A stretch of 29,810 bases of DNA from Mesotaenium endlicherianum (lineage: Eukaryota > Streptophyta > Zygnematophyceae > Zygnematales > Mesotaeniaceae), in NCBI GenBank assembly GCA_009602735.1, contig WELA01012439.1, positions 230,665 through 260,474 on the forward strand, in the 5' to 3' direction. Below the pieces are notes generated by a model. That model had not been told where the DNA came from. It worked only from the letters and a program-made list of their open reading frames with translations, and searched no databases. The translations under genes and the position numbers were made by a program. Below are positions 1 through 9,779 of this stretch, in pieces; position 1 is the first letter of the stretch; every line of letters starts with the position of its first letter.

Positions 1-956
1 CCCCCCCAGGCCGACTCCCTCCCTCTGCACATCCATGCGCTGCGAGCCCGGGCCCAGGAACTCTGCCCTTGTGAGAACCCACATTGCCGATGTTGCCCGG
101 AAGGCCCGTCCTCCTTCCGCCGTCGCTGACTTACTGGAGCCCATGAGACCTCTCTCAGCATATATACAGCTGCCAGCTCAGCTCGGGCTTCTGCCTTCAA
201 GATTGCTGACTGAAGCTGCAGGCCCCCCTGATCGTATCCTGGGGCCCTCTCAGGAGGGGGGGCAAGAAAGCGGAAGCTGCATGCAGGGAGCACACAGCAA
301 CACACAGAAGACTAGGGCAGCTCCCGAGAAGCAGAGGCACGGGCCACGAGTCGTGTTCGTCCTGTCGACAGTAAGATTCTGACAGGAGGGGTCCAGAGTC
401 ATGAGGAGTCGGAGCAAGGTGAGAAGGAGTCGGAGCGAGGGAGAGAGAGATAGAGCCATCAGCTACCTAGCCGCCCACTAACTGGCTGCTGCACGTTTAG
501 GGCATTTGTGCATGACCCGGGAAGTGCGCAGATGATGGAAACAACATCACACATCTTTCCTACCCTTTCAACGAACGCTAACTCTGCAGCTGGCTGCCGA
601 TCGGCCGTATGGTGAGCTAAGTATTGTCCAAGGTGAGCTAAGTATTGTCCAATCACCCTGCCGATGCTAGGTTGTCGTCTGTAGGCACTTTCACGCACAT
701 ACTGTGTAGAGGGAGCATGAACACGGCTTCCGGAGCATGGCCTAGGTCATGCGATGCCCCATGGTCATCGCAAGATCAACCCCTTGCAGTTCATGTCAGA
801 TTCAAGATCCGTCATGGCCTGGCAACTGCACTTTGACGTGGGAATGACATTGGCCATGCCAAATCTCCTCCAGAGAATTTAGAACCAATTTCAAGCAAGC
901 ATCATGCACATCCTATGGACAACCTCGGAGATAAGTTACGGTCTGCAGAAACTCAC
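1..956. other. Left flank, mostly intron of the SPX gene; no other gene seen
   Basis: The SPX exon ends in a GTGAGT donor at position 956, so this stretch should be the start of its first intron on the minus strand. I searched the minus strand for the expected continuation of the SPX helix and found none, so exon 2 is probably off the left edge. Short open frames on both strands lack domain features. The only structure I see is a 21-bp tandem duplication at 611-652 and a short repeated GGAGTCGGAGC motif near 408-438. Confidence 0.5.
611..652. repeat. 21-bp perfect tandem duplication
   Basis: Two adjacent copies of a 21-bp unit beginning GGTGAGCTAAGTATT. The copies are identical, which suggests a recent slippage or duplication. 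It lies in the presumed SPX intron and has no evident function. Confidence 0.85.
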
Positions 957-1520
957 ATGCAAGCGGATGACAAAGTCCTCCTCCTTTTCAATGAAAAAGT
1001 TGTTGAACTTCTCCAGCTCGTAATTCAGAAGCTTGATGAAGTCCGTCTCCTCTCTTGAAAGGATGTACTCTGCACCAAGTGACAAGAAGCTACTCATGTC
1101 GATACTATCTGGTGGCAGTACACTTTGGCTCCCTTCTTCATCATCTTCAACCTCATCTTCTTCTTCTTCGTCATCTTTCATATCAACTGAGGGAGAAGAC
1201 CACCTTTGCCTCGCCTCCCCACAACCTAAGAGCCCCTCACATTTAGTTGCTGGCAAACATACAACTGGGTCAGCAGATTGCACAGGTTGAAGTAGTACTT
1301 CATACGTCTCTAGCGGACTAAGCTCAGCATGGACACCTCCTAGGCTGCCCACCGAGTTCGAAAAGTTACTCTTAGACGGCTGACATGCGGCTCTTGTGTA
1401 ACAGTCCGGTGCCTGGAGAGACTTCAGGCGCTTTTTTAGCTGCTTGTAGGACAAGAATTTACTTCTCCAGTGGGGCAACGTATCTTCTACCTGGATTCTC
1501 AGCCGCTTCCCGAACTTCAT
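957..1520 (-). CDS. SPX domain protein, first exon (3' part outside window)
   Basis: SPX domains bind inositol pyrophosphates and report phosphate status. Plant SPX-only proteins sequester PHR/MYB transcription factors when phosphate is plentiful. The exon encodes 188 residues starting MKFGKRL, followed by TLPHWRSKFLSYK and LKKRLK, the diagnostic N-terminal helix pair and lysine cluster. The C-terminal part has the core helix LLNYELEKFNNFFIEKEE ending FVIRLH. Between them is a variable linker with a strongly acidic run (DDEEEEDEVEDDEE). I chose the ATG at 1520 because the family starts MKFGK; an in-frame ATG six codons upstream (1538) is also possible. The reading is open to the GTGAGT donor at 956, after the RLH codons, which is where I expect the SPX helix to continue in exon 2. 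The N-terminus resembles SPX-only proteins more than PHO1 (SPX-EXS) or SPX-MFS proteins, but the missing C-terminus leaves those possible. Confidence 0.9.
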
Positions 1521-3653
1521 GGCTACTACTTTCGGCAAGAATCACTTAACACAATACTCTGTCTCACGCTCCAGAAGCACTAGATAGTGAACGGCTGATA
1601 ATCTTGTGCACTGCTTCTTCCGAATTTGAGCTCTTCACAGATTCAAAAGTACGACCGATATCTTATAGCGACAAACAATGCAACACAACCACCTGCGTCC
1701 CCAAAAAATAACCTAGAGCGTAGCACCACCTTAATGGTGGACAACCTACACCATACGTTACCCACAGGGATAGTTTCTCCGCAAGCATACAAACCTCGGT
1801 AAAATCTGCAAATACGCACTCATGGAGGAATAGATTGTAGGCGTTGCCCGTCTGTGCTGAAGCTCTTACGAAGTTATTTATCGCAACCGGTCCTCGAATC
1901 TCTAGAAATTATGCATGGTCCTGGACCCTGATATGAAGCGCGGGGTGACCCTTTTGAAAGAGCATGGTACCCCCCCAGGCCCCCACCTTGAGGTGGGAAC
2001 AGGCATTGCACCGGACAGCACCGGAGATAAATTTGTCCTCATTTTGTCTCACATATGCGGCTAAGCCGCCCCCAAATCCGGTGAAATAGCATAGAAAAGC
2101 GCCGAACACGAATTTAGCGGCTAGCCTAACAGGGCTTTCGCATTAGGCTCTCGTTCAAAACTCAAGAAAGCAAAATCATGGATTTGAGGACAAAACTAGC
2201 GTCACATTTATGACGCAATCACGATTTGTGTGCAATGCGAAAGCGCCGTAAAGCAGGCCCCAGATTGTTGAAAAAACATTCTGAGCCTGACCGCCAGGTT
2301 TTTGGTGGGCGTCCGACTCCATTTGTAAGATTTATGCGACATCTTTGCTGTTTGAGTAACATTCCGGGAAACAAATGTCACAAATTGGGCAACATCTAAT
2401 CAAAACTCAGAAGTTAAAGTGACAACCGCTGTCGATGACGGGGAAGGGGATTTCAGTCGTCATGCATTACATCAGAGCATGAAGAATCTGGAAGCATTCA
2501 AAATGTTGAATAATGTTAAATTATTCCGAAACTTGGGGCCTGGTGCAGCGCAATTTTGAAGCTCACAAGGAGTATGATTAACTATCGGTGGATACCTCCC
2601 AAAAAAATAACTTGCCGATTGCTGTATCTGATGTATCGCGGTGAATTGCTTGCATGATTCGTGCAACGTGGGGAGATTAAAATTTCCTATTTGATTGCAA
2701 TTTAATTCATGTACAAAGTCACCTGAAGAAACTTGAAGCAGATTCCGACTCCAACATATATATCAAAACCATTTTCAAGCGATTTGATCGCGATCTCAGT
2801 ATAGTTGGAAGTTCTTCTTGGAATGTCTAGACCGTCCGCTGCGTCCCGTGTCCACATCGGACCCTCGATTTAAAAAATTTGATGTTATTTGCTCTGCTGC
2901 ATGCTATCACTCTATCTAAACCCATTATGATTCCAACTGTATGTCTTGTAAACTCTTAATGTTTTATCTTTTCCGTATATAAATTGTCAAGGTATGTTAT
3001 TATGTCATAAAGAATACTTCCAAAACAATTTCAAATTTTGTCGGATGTTCTCGAAACCCTGACCAACGGCCAGAGCAGGCCAGAGGATGTTTTCGAAATC
3101 CGCGAATTTGGTCGAATCGAGGGGCCTAGTCCACATGATCCTCGTATTTCGAATCATTGTACGGTCTAAGCTCTAGGGTCTGGACTCTGGAGACTCAAGA
3201 TTCTACAGTGCTGACTGCCAAAAAAAGGTGGTCCTTCGCGTGACCGGTCTGCTGTTCCGATCAGTTTGATATATACGACAAGCTGTGCGCAGTTTCGACC
3301 ATTCCAGCCAATTCCAGCAGCATACCCTGGCGCTCACTGGTGCTCACTGGCGCTTTCCAGCTTCGTTGGAGATGTTTGAGCGCCGCGTCATCATTACTCC
3401 ACATCATACCAAACTGCCCGAGGTAGGTGGTTGCAACCCCAAATGTTTGGCCGGCCAGAAGATTCCAATTTGGGATACCCCATTGGTGTGAAGATGGCGC
3501 AACTATGTTTGTGAGCAACTATATGAATCTCAATGAATCTTATTGCAGGAGAATCATAAAAAACAGGACAGCAGACTAGCGTACGGATTGTGAATCTGAA
3601 TCTTCTGACAGAATCTTCTCCGCACCAAGTTGGTACTGGTTAGGATGGGTTGA

Positions 3654-3670
3654 AACTGGTTGAACCAGTT
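3654..3670. repeat. Perfect palindrome AACTGGTT-G-AACCAGTT
   Basis: Two 8-bp arms around one central base. The flanks repeat GGTTGAAAC-like sequence, so the dyad sits in a slightly larger imperfect repeat. It could be a protein-binding dyad or a chance product of local duplication. Confidence 0.8.
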
Positions 3671-4897
3671 GAAACCATCCTCTCTTCATCATGTCGCTTT
3701 ATTCCCAAACGCGTAGCTCGACCGGCCTCCTAAATTGCGGCCCATAGGGGCCTCTCCCGGCCTACGACTCGCGACTCACGAGTAACCCACTTGCCGGGAT
3801 AACGCAAGATAACGTCACAGTTTGACCCTGTTACAATGCCTGTCAAACTTTGAAATATGTTTCCCTATTTCTTAGGTCCCCATGATTTCCTTAAGGCCTA
3901 GGCACATGGGCCTATGTTATCCTCCATGGATTATAACTTGCTAATTATAGTGTATAGAATGTTATTTTATTGATACATGATAACATCATCTCGCCAGACC
4001 CGAAAATATTTTATTTCACAGAGATTGGCAATTCGGATAGCTTGCTCATGCAGGCTTATCCGCGCAAAATCACAATATTTATTAAGTAATTTCACTGCCA
4101 AGTCCGCAGATTGAGTTGAAAGCAGTTGAAAGCATGCTCCGCATACTCATGCAGGTTTATCCGCGCACCTCAGCGCACCCGCAAAGTTGCGAACATGGTA
4201 TTCGTGCAGCTAGCCAGCGGGGTGGTACTGGGTGGTACCAACTCGTCGGCACTCACCAGTGACCAGTGACCAACTGACCAGCACTCAAAAAGTGACCACA
4301 GACCAGTACTGACCGGTACCTGGCGGCGCCTAATGGGGAGAGAAAACACGTAGACAATGCGAACTTGGACGCGTCAAGACGCGATATTGCGAGTGAACGA
4401 AGTGAACAGCTTAATAATACGTAACTCTCTTGTCTACAAATCGTGATCCCTCCTTGTATAGGCCGGCCCATGCTGGCCATCGCTTTCCCCTCACCTCGGT
4501 CCGGCCCAAATTGCCTTCGCAAGCATTTCAGAAGTGCTCATAGGAGGTGCTATATGTACTACTTTTTCTATAGCTTCATTGTGATGGTTTGAAACACAGC
4601 AACTGAGACTGTCACTGAAAAAAGTTGCAGGCCACACTTTTTACCTCACTTTGACACCTTCACTAATGATGGAGCTCAGCTACACTAGGCATTTGGTTTG
4701 AAGTAACAGTACAAGTTGCGGGAAATTGGACTTAATGTGAACCTCTTTCGGAGTTGCAAAGGTTTGTTGCCTATAACGGTTGACATATAGAGCAGTGGTT
4801 AAGCTATCCATTTTCCTGCCTCAGTTTCTGGATGCGAGTGCTCACTGAGACTGTTTCCAAACTTGATCGTAATGGCTGCCAAACTAATCATTGGCAT

Positions 4898-4902
4898 GTG
4901 GG
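4898..4902. repeat. Target-site duplication GTGGG (left copy)
   Basis: The five bases immediately left of the left LTR are GTGGG, identical to the five bases right of the right LTR (11577-11581). A 5-bp duplication is the usual size made by Ty3/gypsy integrases, so it fixes the element boundaries. Confidence 0.95.
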
Positions 4903-4945
4903 TGTAGTGTAACAGATAGATAAAGTACTTAGTAAAATAGAATAC

Positions 4946-4951
4946 TTTATT
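4946..4951 (-). terminator. AATAAA polyadenylation signal candidate in 3' LTR
   Basis: On the minus strand this reads AATAAA, downstream of the TATA box in transcript direction and near the end of the LTR, where retrotransposon transcripts are expected to be cleaved. The 5' LTR has GATAAA here because of the 4-bp indel. Supported by position and motif only. Confidence 0.35.
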
Positions 4952-5081
4952 CAAGACAAGGATCTTTGAACACAAGTGGTAGCTTCTTGAAAGAGAGGTG
5001 GCTTCTTGAAAGTTAATATATTTCTGGATTTTGGCAAGTACAAGAGTGATTCTGGAATGTCTTTCTATGTTCTAGCTCTTG

Positions 5082-5089
5082 TTTATATA
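5082..5089 (-). promoter_or_regulatory. TATA box copy in 3' LTR
   Basis: TATATAAA on the minus strand, at the same relative position as in the 5' LTR. In the 3' copy it would drive outward transcription toward the intergenic DNA left of the element. Confidence 0.5.
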
Positions 5090-5125
5090 CTTGCTACATA
5101 AGTAATTTCTAGGAAAGTGTATGTT

Positions 5126-5148
5126 GATGTGTTGGCACCCAACACATC
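5126..5148. repeat. 10-bp perfect inverted repeat in 3' LTR
   Basis: GATGTGTTGG, three-base spacer, CCAACACATC. It is preserved unchanged in both LTRs (other copy at 11303-11325) and lies about 40 bp upstream of the TATA box in transcript direction. It may be a binding dyad in the U3 promoter or an RNA hairpin; the function is inferred from position only. Confidence 0.8.
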
Positions 5149-5401
5149 CCAAAACTTGCCACCTCTTTCTAGAATAATGTACACATGTCCTTTTGACCTA
5201 AAAATGGCACATTTGACTTTTGCCACATGGAGTTCTTCTAGGTCTTTCCTCTAACTTCGAAAATGCCTTGGAAGGTTCAAAGGACATGAACCAAGTTACT
5301 AGAGTACCTATTCACACTTGACTCCACACAATACTACTCCAAATATATTTGAAAACATTAAAATATATGCAAACTAATATATAATAACTCAAATCACTAC
5401 A

Positions 5402-5412
5402 TCACCCCCCCG
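5402..5412 (-). other. Polypurine tract (plus-strand primer site)
   Basis: On the minus strand the sequence just before the 3' LTR reads GGGGGGGTGA, a purine run with one T that abuts the LTR start TGTAGTG. This is the expected place for the RNase H-resistant primer for second-strand DNA synthesis. It is short and G-rich rather than A/G mixed. Confidence 0.75.
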
Positions 5413-5438
5413 ATAGAAAAAGCGACGTCTCGGCGCGT

Positions 5439-5567
5439 CAAGTCAGGTCTTACACATGTGGAGCAAACTAGTCAACAGTTTCAAGTCAGATGCCACACAT
5501 GTGAAGAGGACTAGCCAAAGGCGCCAAGTCAGGTGCTACACATGTAAGGTAGACTAGGCAAGGTCGT
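5439..5567. repeat. Three tandem 43-bp repeats in element 3' UTR
   Basis: Units start at 5439, 5482 and 5525, each beginning CAAGTCAG and containing ACACATGT and an ACTAG core followed by CAA. Spacing is exactly 43 bp, with several mismatches between units. They lie between the pol stop and the polypurine tract. Similar short repeats elsewhere can bind host factors or stabilise RNA, but nothing here proves a role. Confidence 0.85.
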
Positions 5568-6170
5568 AGGTGGTGTGACCTTATTGGCTAGCCTACTCCT
5601 TAATGATAAAGAAAATTGTACAAGTTGGCCCAGAATCTGCCACAAATTCAAAAATTCATAGCGTCCACAGAACTGCTCCAACGATGAAAATTTGAGTGCC
5701 AGACGGACCGCGTCGGAGAACTCTACCGGGTCACCAAATTTGAGAGCATTCTAATTTCTGGAGTGTCGTTGAGAGCTGAGAGAGTAGGCACTCCTCCAAA
5801 TCTGTGCAGAAACTTCTGAGAATTATAAGTCCTTCTATACTTCTCCAAATTCTGCAAAGTAAGTCTCAAAATGGGCGCTGTAAGATGTTCTACCAGAGTC
5901 TCAAGTTTCAGAGCATTCCAAGTTCAGGGGAGGGCACAATGTTAGAAGGCATATTCTGCCCTAACAATGCCAGCAGCCTGACCCCCTTCTACTTAGAGCA
6001 TCATATCTCTCTCACCAATGCTCCAAATTTAGCAAACTTGGACTCTAAATGACCGATTGCTCATGGACTACAGCCAAGTAAATTTTCAGAATTTATTATG
6101 CAGAGACCTATCACCAGTAGCAGTTTTAGTTTTCTGTCTAGAAACTGCAAGAAGAGAAGAGTGTCTAATG

Positions 6171-9100
6171 TCAATTTTTCCTCTTTCTTGTTCTTGCGGG
6201 CTGCCTCCAAGGGGTCTTCTGCTGCTTCTTGATGGTGGCAGGTTGCCTCCCTAAAGTCTTCGGGCTTCTAGTCGAGAGACTTGGGGCTGGTCCAAGATGG
6301 GGGTTGGCGGCATGGAAGCGCTTCAACTTTCTCTGAACTTTGTCAAGGTAGTGCGCCGCCACCCAACTAGTCTTCGAATCTGGATATCCTTTCCACTTGA
6401 TCAAGTATTGCTGCTGTCCCCTGAAATTTCTCATAGCCACTATGTCTTCCACTTCGTACTCCAAATGATCATCCACTATTGTTGGGGCCGGTGGGGTTGT
6501 CACACGTCCTGGGAACTTGTTGTCGGGTTGCACAAACGGCTTGAAGAGGGAAGCGTGGAATACGGGGTCGATGTGCATAGTCTGGGGAAGTTCTAGCTTG
6601 AAAGCAACGGGGTTGACTTGCTGGATAATCTTGAAGGGTCCCAAATACTTGGGAGAGAACTTGCTGCCGGCAAGCTTCTTGTTCAAGGAAATATTCTTGG
6701 ATTATAGTAACACGTTGTCACCCACTATGTACGTAATTACTCTTCTGGATCTGTTCGCCACTCTTGCTTGAGCATCTTGCGCGTGTTGTAGAGCTTTCTT
6801 TGCTGCTGTAAGGGCTGCTTCTAATGTCTCCATAAAATCTGTGGCTGCAGGTACTTCATCATGGCCAGCCGTGAAGCTCAGTGGCGTGGTCGGATGGAAG
6901 CCATAGTTGAGGAAGAATGGGGACTCTTGGGTAGAGGCTTGAGTAGTATTGTTGTAGGCAAACTCCAAGGGGGTCAAGTACATGTCCCAGTCTTGCTCGA
7001 GGGTAGACACGTAGGCCTTTAGAGAGGTCTTTAGGGTACGATTCATACGCTCGGTTTGCCCATCTGATTGTGGGTGGTAGGCAGTAGATATATCCAACGA
7101 TGTACCCAAGTTCTTGAAGAGATTTTTCCAGAAATGGCTTGTGAATCTTGAATCTCTATCCGACACAATTCTTGATGGTAGTCCATGGAGTCGGAAGATG
7201 TTGTCAAAGATGAGTCTTGCAAGTTGTGGTGCTGTAGCCTTAGTCGTCGTGGGAATAAAATGAGCCATCTTGGTAAGTCTGTCCACCGCCGTGAGTATTG
7301 CATTATGGCCTCGAGGTGTCACGGGCAAGTCCACGATAAGGTCCATTGAGATGTCCGTCCATTGTCTTTCGGGGATTGGTAGTGGTTGGAGGAGTCCTCC
7401 CGCCTTTTGCGATGATGGCTTGATTCTTTGGCATGTGTCACAGCTCCTGCAGTACTCCTTGACTTGCTTAGACATGCCTGGCCAACAATAAGTCCTAGCT
7501 AGAACGCCCGTGGTCCTTACGATTCCAAAGTGTCCTCCAAGAGAGTTGTCGTGTGCTTCTCGTAGAAGCAAGAGCCGGAGGTCTATGTCATTAGGAACAC
7601 ATCTCTGGCCCGTATCTTGCCTCACCCAATAATTGCCTTCTTGCTTCTTGCATGGGTCCAAGGCTGCTTCTCCGTTCTTGTAGTAAGGGTCTCTTTCATA
7701 GGCGGCTGAAAATCGAGCTTCCAGATCTGTCTTCAGGGATACCATCACTGCATTTAATTGCAGTCTTGAGAGGGGGTCAGCCGGGTTTGTCTTGCCGGGC
7801 TGGTACTGAATCGTGATGTTGTATTGTTGCAAGTATCCGCTCCATCTTGCTTGTCTCCTTGAGAGATACGGCTGCGTTTGGAGGTGCTTTAACGCCTCGT
7901 GGTCCGTGGTGACCAGTACTTTGCGTCCTTCAACGTAGCAGCGCCAAACCTTCAAGGCATGTACAATCGCCAATGCCTCTCGCTCCGTGGTTGTATAATT
8001 TTGCTCGGCTGGATTTAGCTTCCTTGACTCGTAGGCGATGGGCTGCAGTCCCTTGCCTTGGTCTTGAAGCAGGATTGCTCCTATTGCATAGGAAGATGCA
8101 TCGGTGATGACGTGGAAGGGCCAATCTGGGTTTGGACTTGGGAGTGTGAGCACCGGGGATGTGGTCAATCTTCGCTTTAACTCTTGAAATGCCTCTTCCT
8201 CTTTCTCGGTCCATGTATATAGCCTGTCCTTCTTGAGTAGATCTGTCAGGGGGGCTGCTATGTGCGAGAAGCCTTGGATGAATTTTCTGTACCAATTGGC
8301 AAATCCCAAGAATGACTGGAGTTCTTTCTTGGTCGTGGGGGTTGGCCATTCCTCCACCACCGTGGTCTTCTTGGGGTCTATCTTGATGCCATCAGCAGTC
8401 ACGTGGAGACCTAGGAACTCCACTTCTTGTTTGGCAAACTCGCATTTTGACTCCTTCGCAAACAGCTTGTTTTGCTTCAATACTTCAAGGACTTCTTTCA
8501 AGTGTCTCGCATGCTCTTCAAGGGTCTTGCTGTAGATAAGGATGTCATCGATGAATACCACCACAAATCTGTCCAACATGGGCTGAAATATGGTGTTCAT
8601 CATAGTCATGAAAGTTGCTGGCGCGTTGGTGAGTCCAAATGGCAGGACCATGAACTCAAAATGTCCATATCTTGTCCTGAATGCCGTCTTCTCTATGTCC
8701 GGTTCTGCGATGCGAATCTGGTGGTAGCCGCTCCGTAAGTCAATCTTCGTGAAGTACTTGGCTCCAACCAGCCGGTCCATGAGCTCATCCATGCGCGGCA
8801 GCGGGTATCGATTCTTGATGGTGATCTTGTTGAGGGCGCGATAGTCCACACACATCCTCAAGGTACCATCTTTCTTCTTGACAAATAGCACCGGGGCTCC
8901 AAATGGCGACTTGCTAGGTCGAATGAAGCCATGCTCCAGTAGCTCCTTGATTTGCTTCTTGACTTCGTCTAGCTCCGTGTATGACATTTTGAACGTAGGC
9001 CGAGAGATGGGCTTGCTTCCGGGCTCCAACTCTATCTTGTGGTCTACGAATCTTTTGGGGGGTAGGCCCTTGGGCAATTCCGGGGAGAACACTTCTTTGT

Positions 9101-9779
9101 AGTCCTCAAAGACTTCTTGTATCTCCTTGGGAACGGGGCTGCCTTCTTGACTCTCGATGTCTTTCTTGATGTCTTTTGGCGTGATCAAGGCCAAAAGAAG
9201 CTCGTGTCCCTTCCTCACAAGTCTCTTGAGTTGGAGGGCGGACAATAGTATCTCGTGTGCCGGCTTCTGGATGTCTTGGGTCTGGATATTCTGGATTGCG
9301 CGCAAAATACAGATTCTTGAAGTGATGTCATTCTTGATCTTGATAGTACCGGTCCTCCAATCAACTTGGGGGTTGTGCTTGGTCAACCAAGGCGTCCCTA
9401 GGATGACGTCGTACTTGCCCAATTGCATGGGGGAGAACACTACTCTATCCTTGAAGGACTTGATAGAGAGTGCCAAGGGGTACGTCTTCTTGGAAGGGGT
9501 AGTATAGGAGAATCCATCGGGCATCATAATCTCCTCGTCGTGGTCAAGAGTTCGCATAGTAATACCGTGCTTGGTGGCAAAATCTGCAGCAATGAAGTTG
9601 CCTTGAGCTCCGCTATCCACCAAGATGTGGACCTTCTCTCCTCCAAGGTAACCTCTCAAACTCATTGGGGCTGGAACGTCGTCTTCAACGGGGGTCTCCA
9701 CCTCACTTGGCGTGTTGCCTTCTCGTGAAGTGGGTCTTGGGGTGGTAGGCTCCTGGCCTACCGGCGCTGTCCGTTTTTT
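6171..9779 (-). CDS. pol: Chromovirus pol polyprotein, interrupted by one TAA
   Basis: The polyprotein replicates and integrates the element. The frame is open from 9836, upstream of the shift site, to the stop at 6171, apart from a TAA at 6702-6704 with the same frame continuing after it. Residues are numbered from 9836. Protease has the active-site DSG at 74-76. Reverse transcriptase has Asp366 (KIDLRSGY) and FIDD at 428-431. RNase H has ITDASS near 577-582 and TTDHEAL near 643-649. Integrase has a zinc motif with H762, H769, C799 and C802, and a catalytic D832, D893, E929 triad with exactly 35 residues between the last two. After the TAA come an SH3-like segment (KYLGPFKI) and the chromodomain. 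There is no start codon of its own at the junction; expression is expected by -1 frameshift from gag. The TAA would truncate the protein before the targeting domain, so this copy is likely defective. I only describe the break. Confidence 0.96.
6339..6458 (-). other. Chromodomain at the C-terminus of integrase
   Basis: The segment [20 protein letters not shown] followed by [12 protein letters not shown] matches the chromodomain core: YEVE start, YLIKWKGY strand and the W of the third strand. Chromodomains on integrases bind modified histone tails and direct insertion to particular chromatin. Here it lies downstream of the in-frame TAA, so it would be made only by readthrough. Confidence 0.93.
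9744..9779 (-). promoter_or_regulatory. -1 programmed ribosomal frameshift signal at gag/pol overlap
   Basis: On the minus strand the gag frame reads TCA AAA AAC, so A AAA AAC (9779-9773) is a canonical X XXY YYZ slippery heptamer in the correct phase. After a 10-nt spacer (9772-9763) comes GGTAGGC, a five-base loop, and GCCTACC: a perfect 7-bp hairpin (9762-9756 with 9750-9744). The gag stop TAG (9760-9758) lies inside the first stem arm. Pol is in the -1 frame relative to gag, and after slippage continues Lys-Lys-Arg-Thr. AAAAAAC is a known retroviral shift heptamer; that this copy shifts is inference. Confidence 0.85.

Larger units (their letters stand above)
1521..4902. other. AT-rich intergenic region, no supported gene
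   Basis: About 3.4 kb upstream of the SPX gene and before the retrotransposon. It should include the SPX promoter, but I cannot place a TATA box or start site with confidence. Open frames here are short (under 90 codons) and without recognisable motifs. Small structures include a 17-bp palindrome at 3654-3670, a short GGTGGTACTG duplication near 4221-4240, and a cluster of CCAGTGA/ACCAGT motifs at about 4255-4320. Confidence 0.6.
4903..5401 (-). repeat. 3' LTR (499 bp)
   Basis: Begins TGTAGTGTAACAG on the plus strand and ends AAATCACTACA, giving TGTAGT...ACTACA terminal inverted ends. It matches the right LTR almost base for base. Differences include a 4-bp deletion after AATACTTTAT relative to the other copy, two extra bases in the ACACATGTCC segment, and a few point changes. 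Confidence 0.97.

Noticed and set aside
35..382. 115-codon plus-strand frame at the left edge
   Set aside because: No recognisable domain, biased composition and overlap with an opposing frame of similar length. Probably intron or repeat-derived sequence.
1909..2109. 66-codon minus-strand frame with a hydrophobic start and CNACSHLKVGAWGG
   Set aside because: A faint resemblance to the end of DUF1218-type membrane proteins, but too short, with no supporting exons or family motifs. I cannot separate it from chance.
5439..5567. CRISPR-like array
   Set aside because: Units are adjacent without unique spacers, only three copies, and sit inside a eukaryotic retrotransposon 3' UTR.
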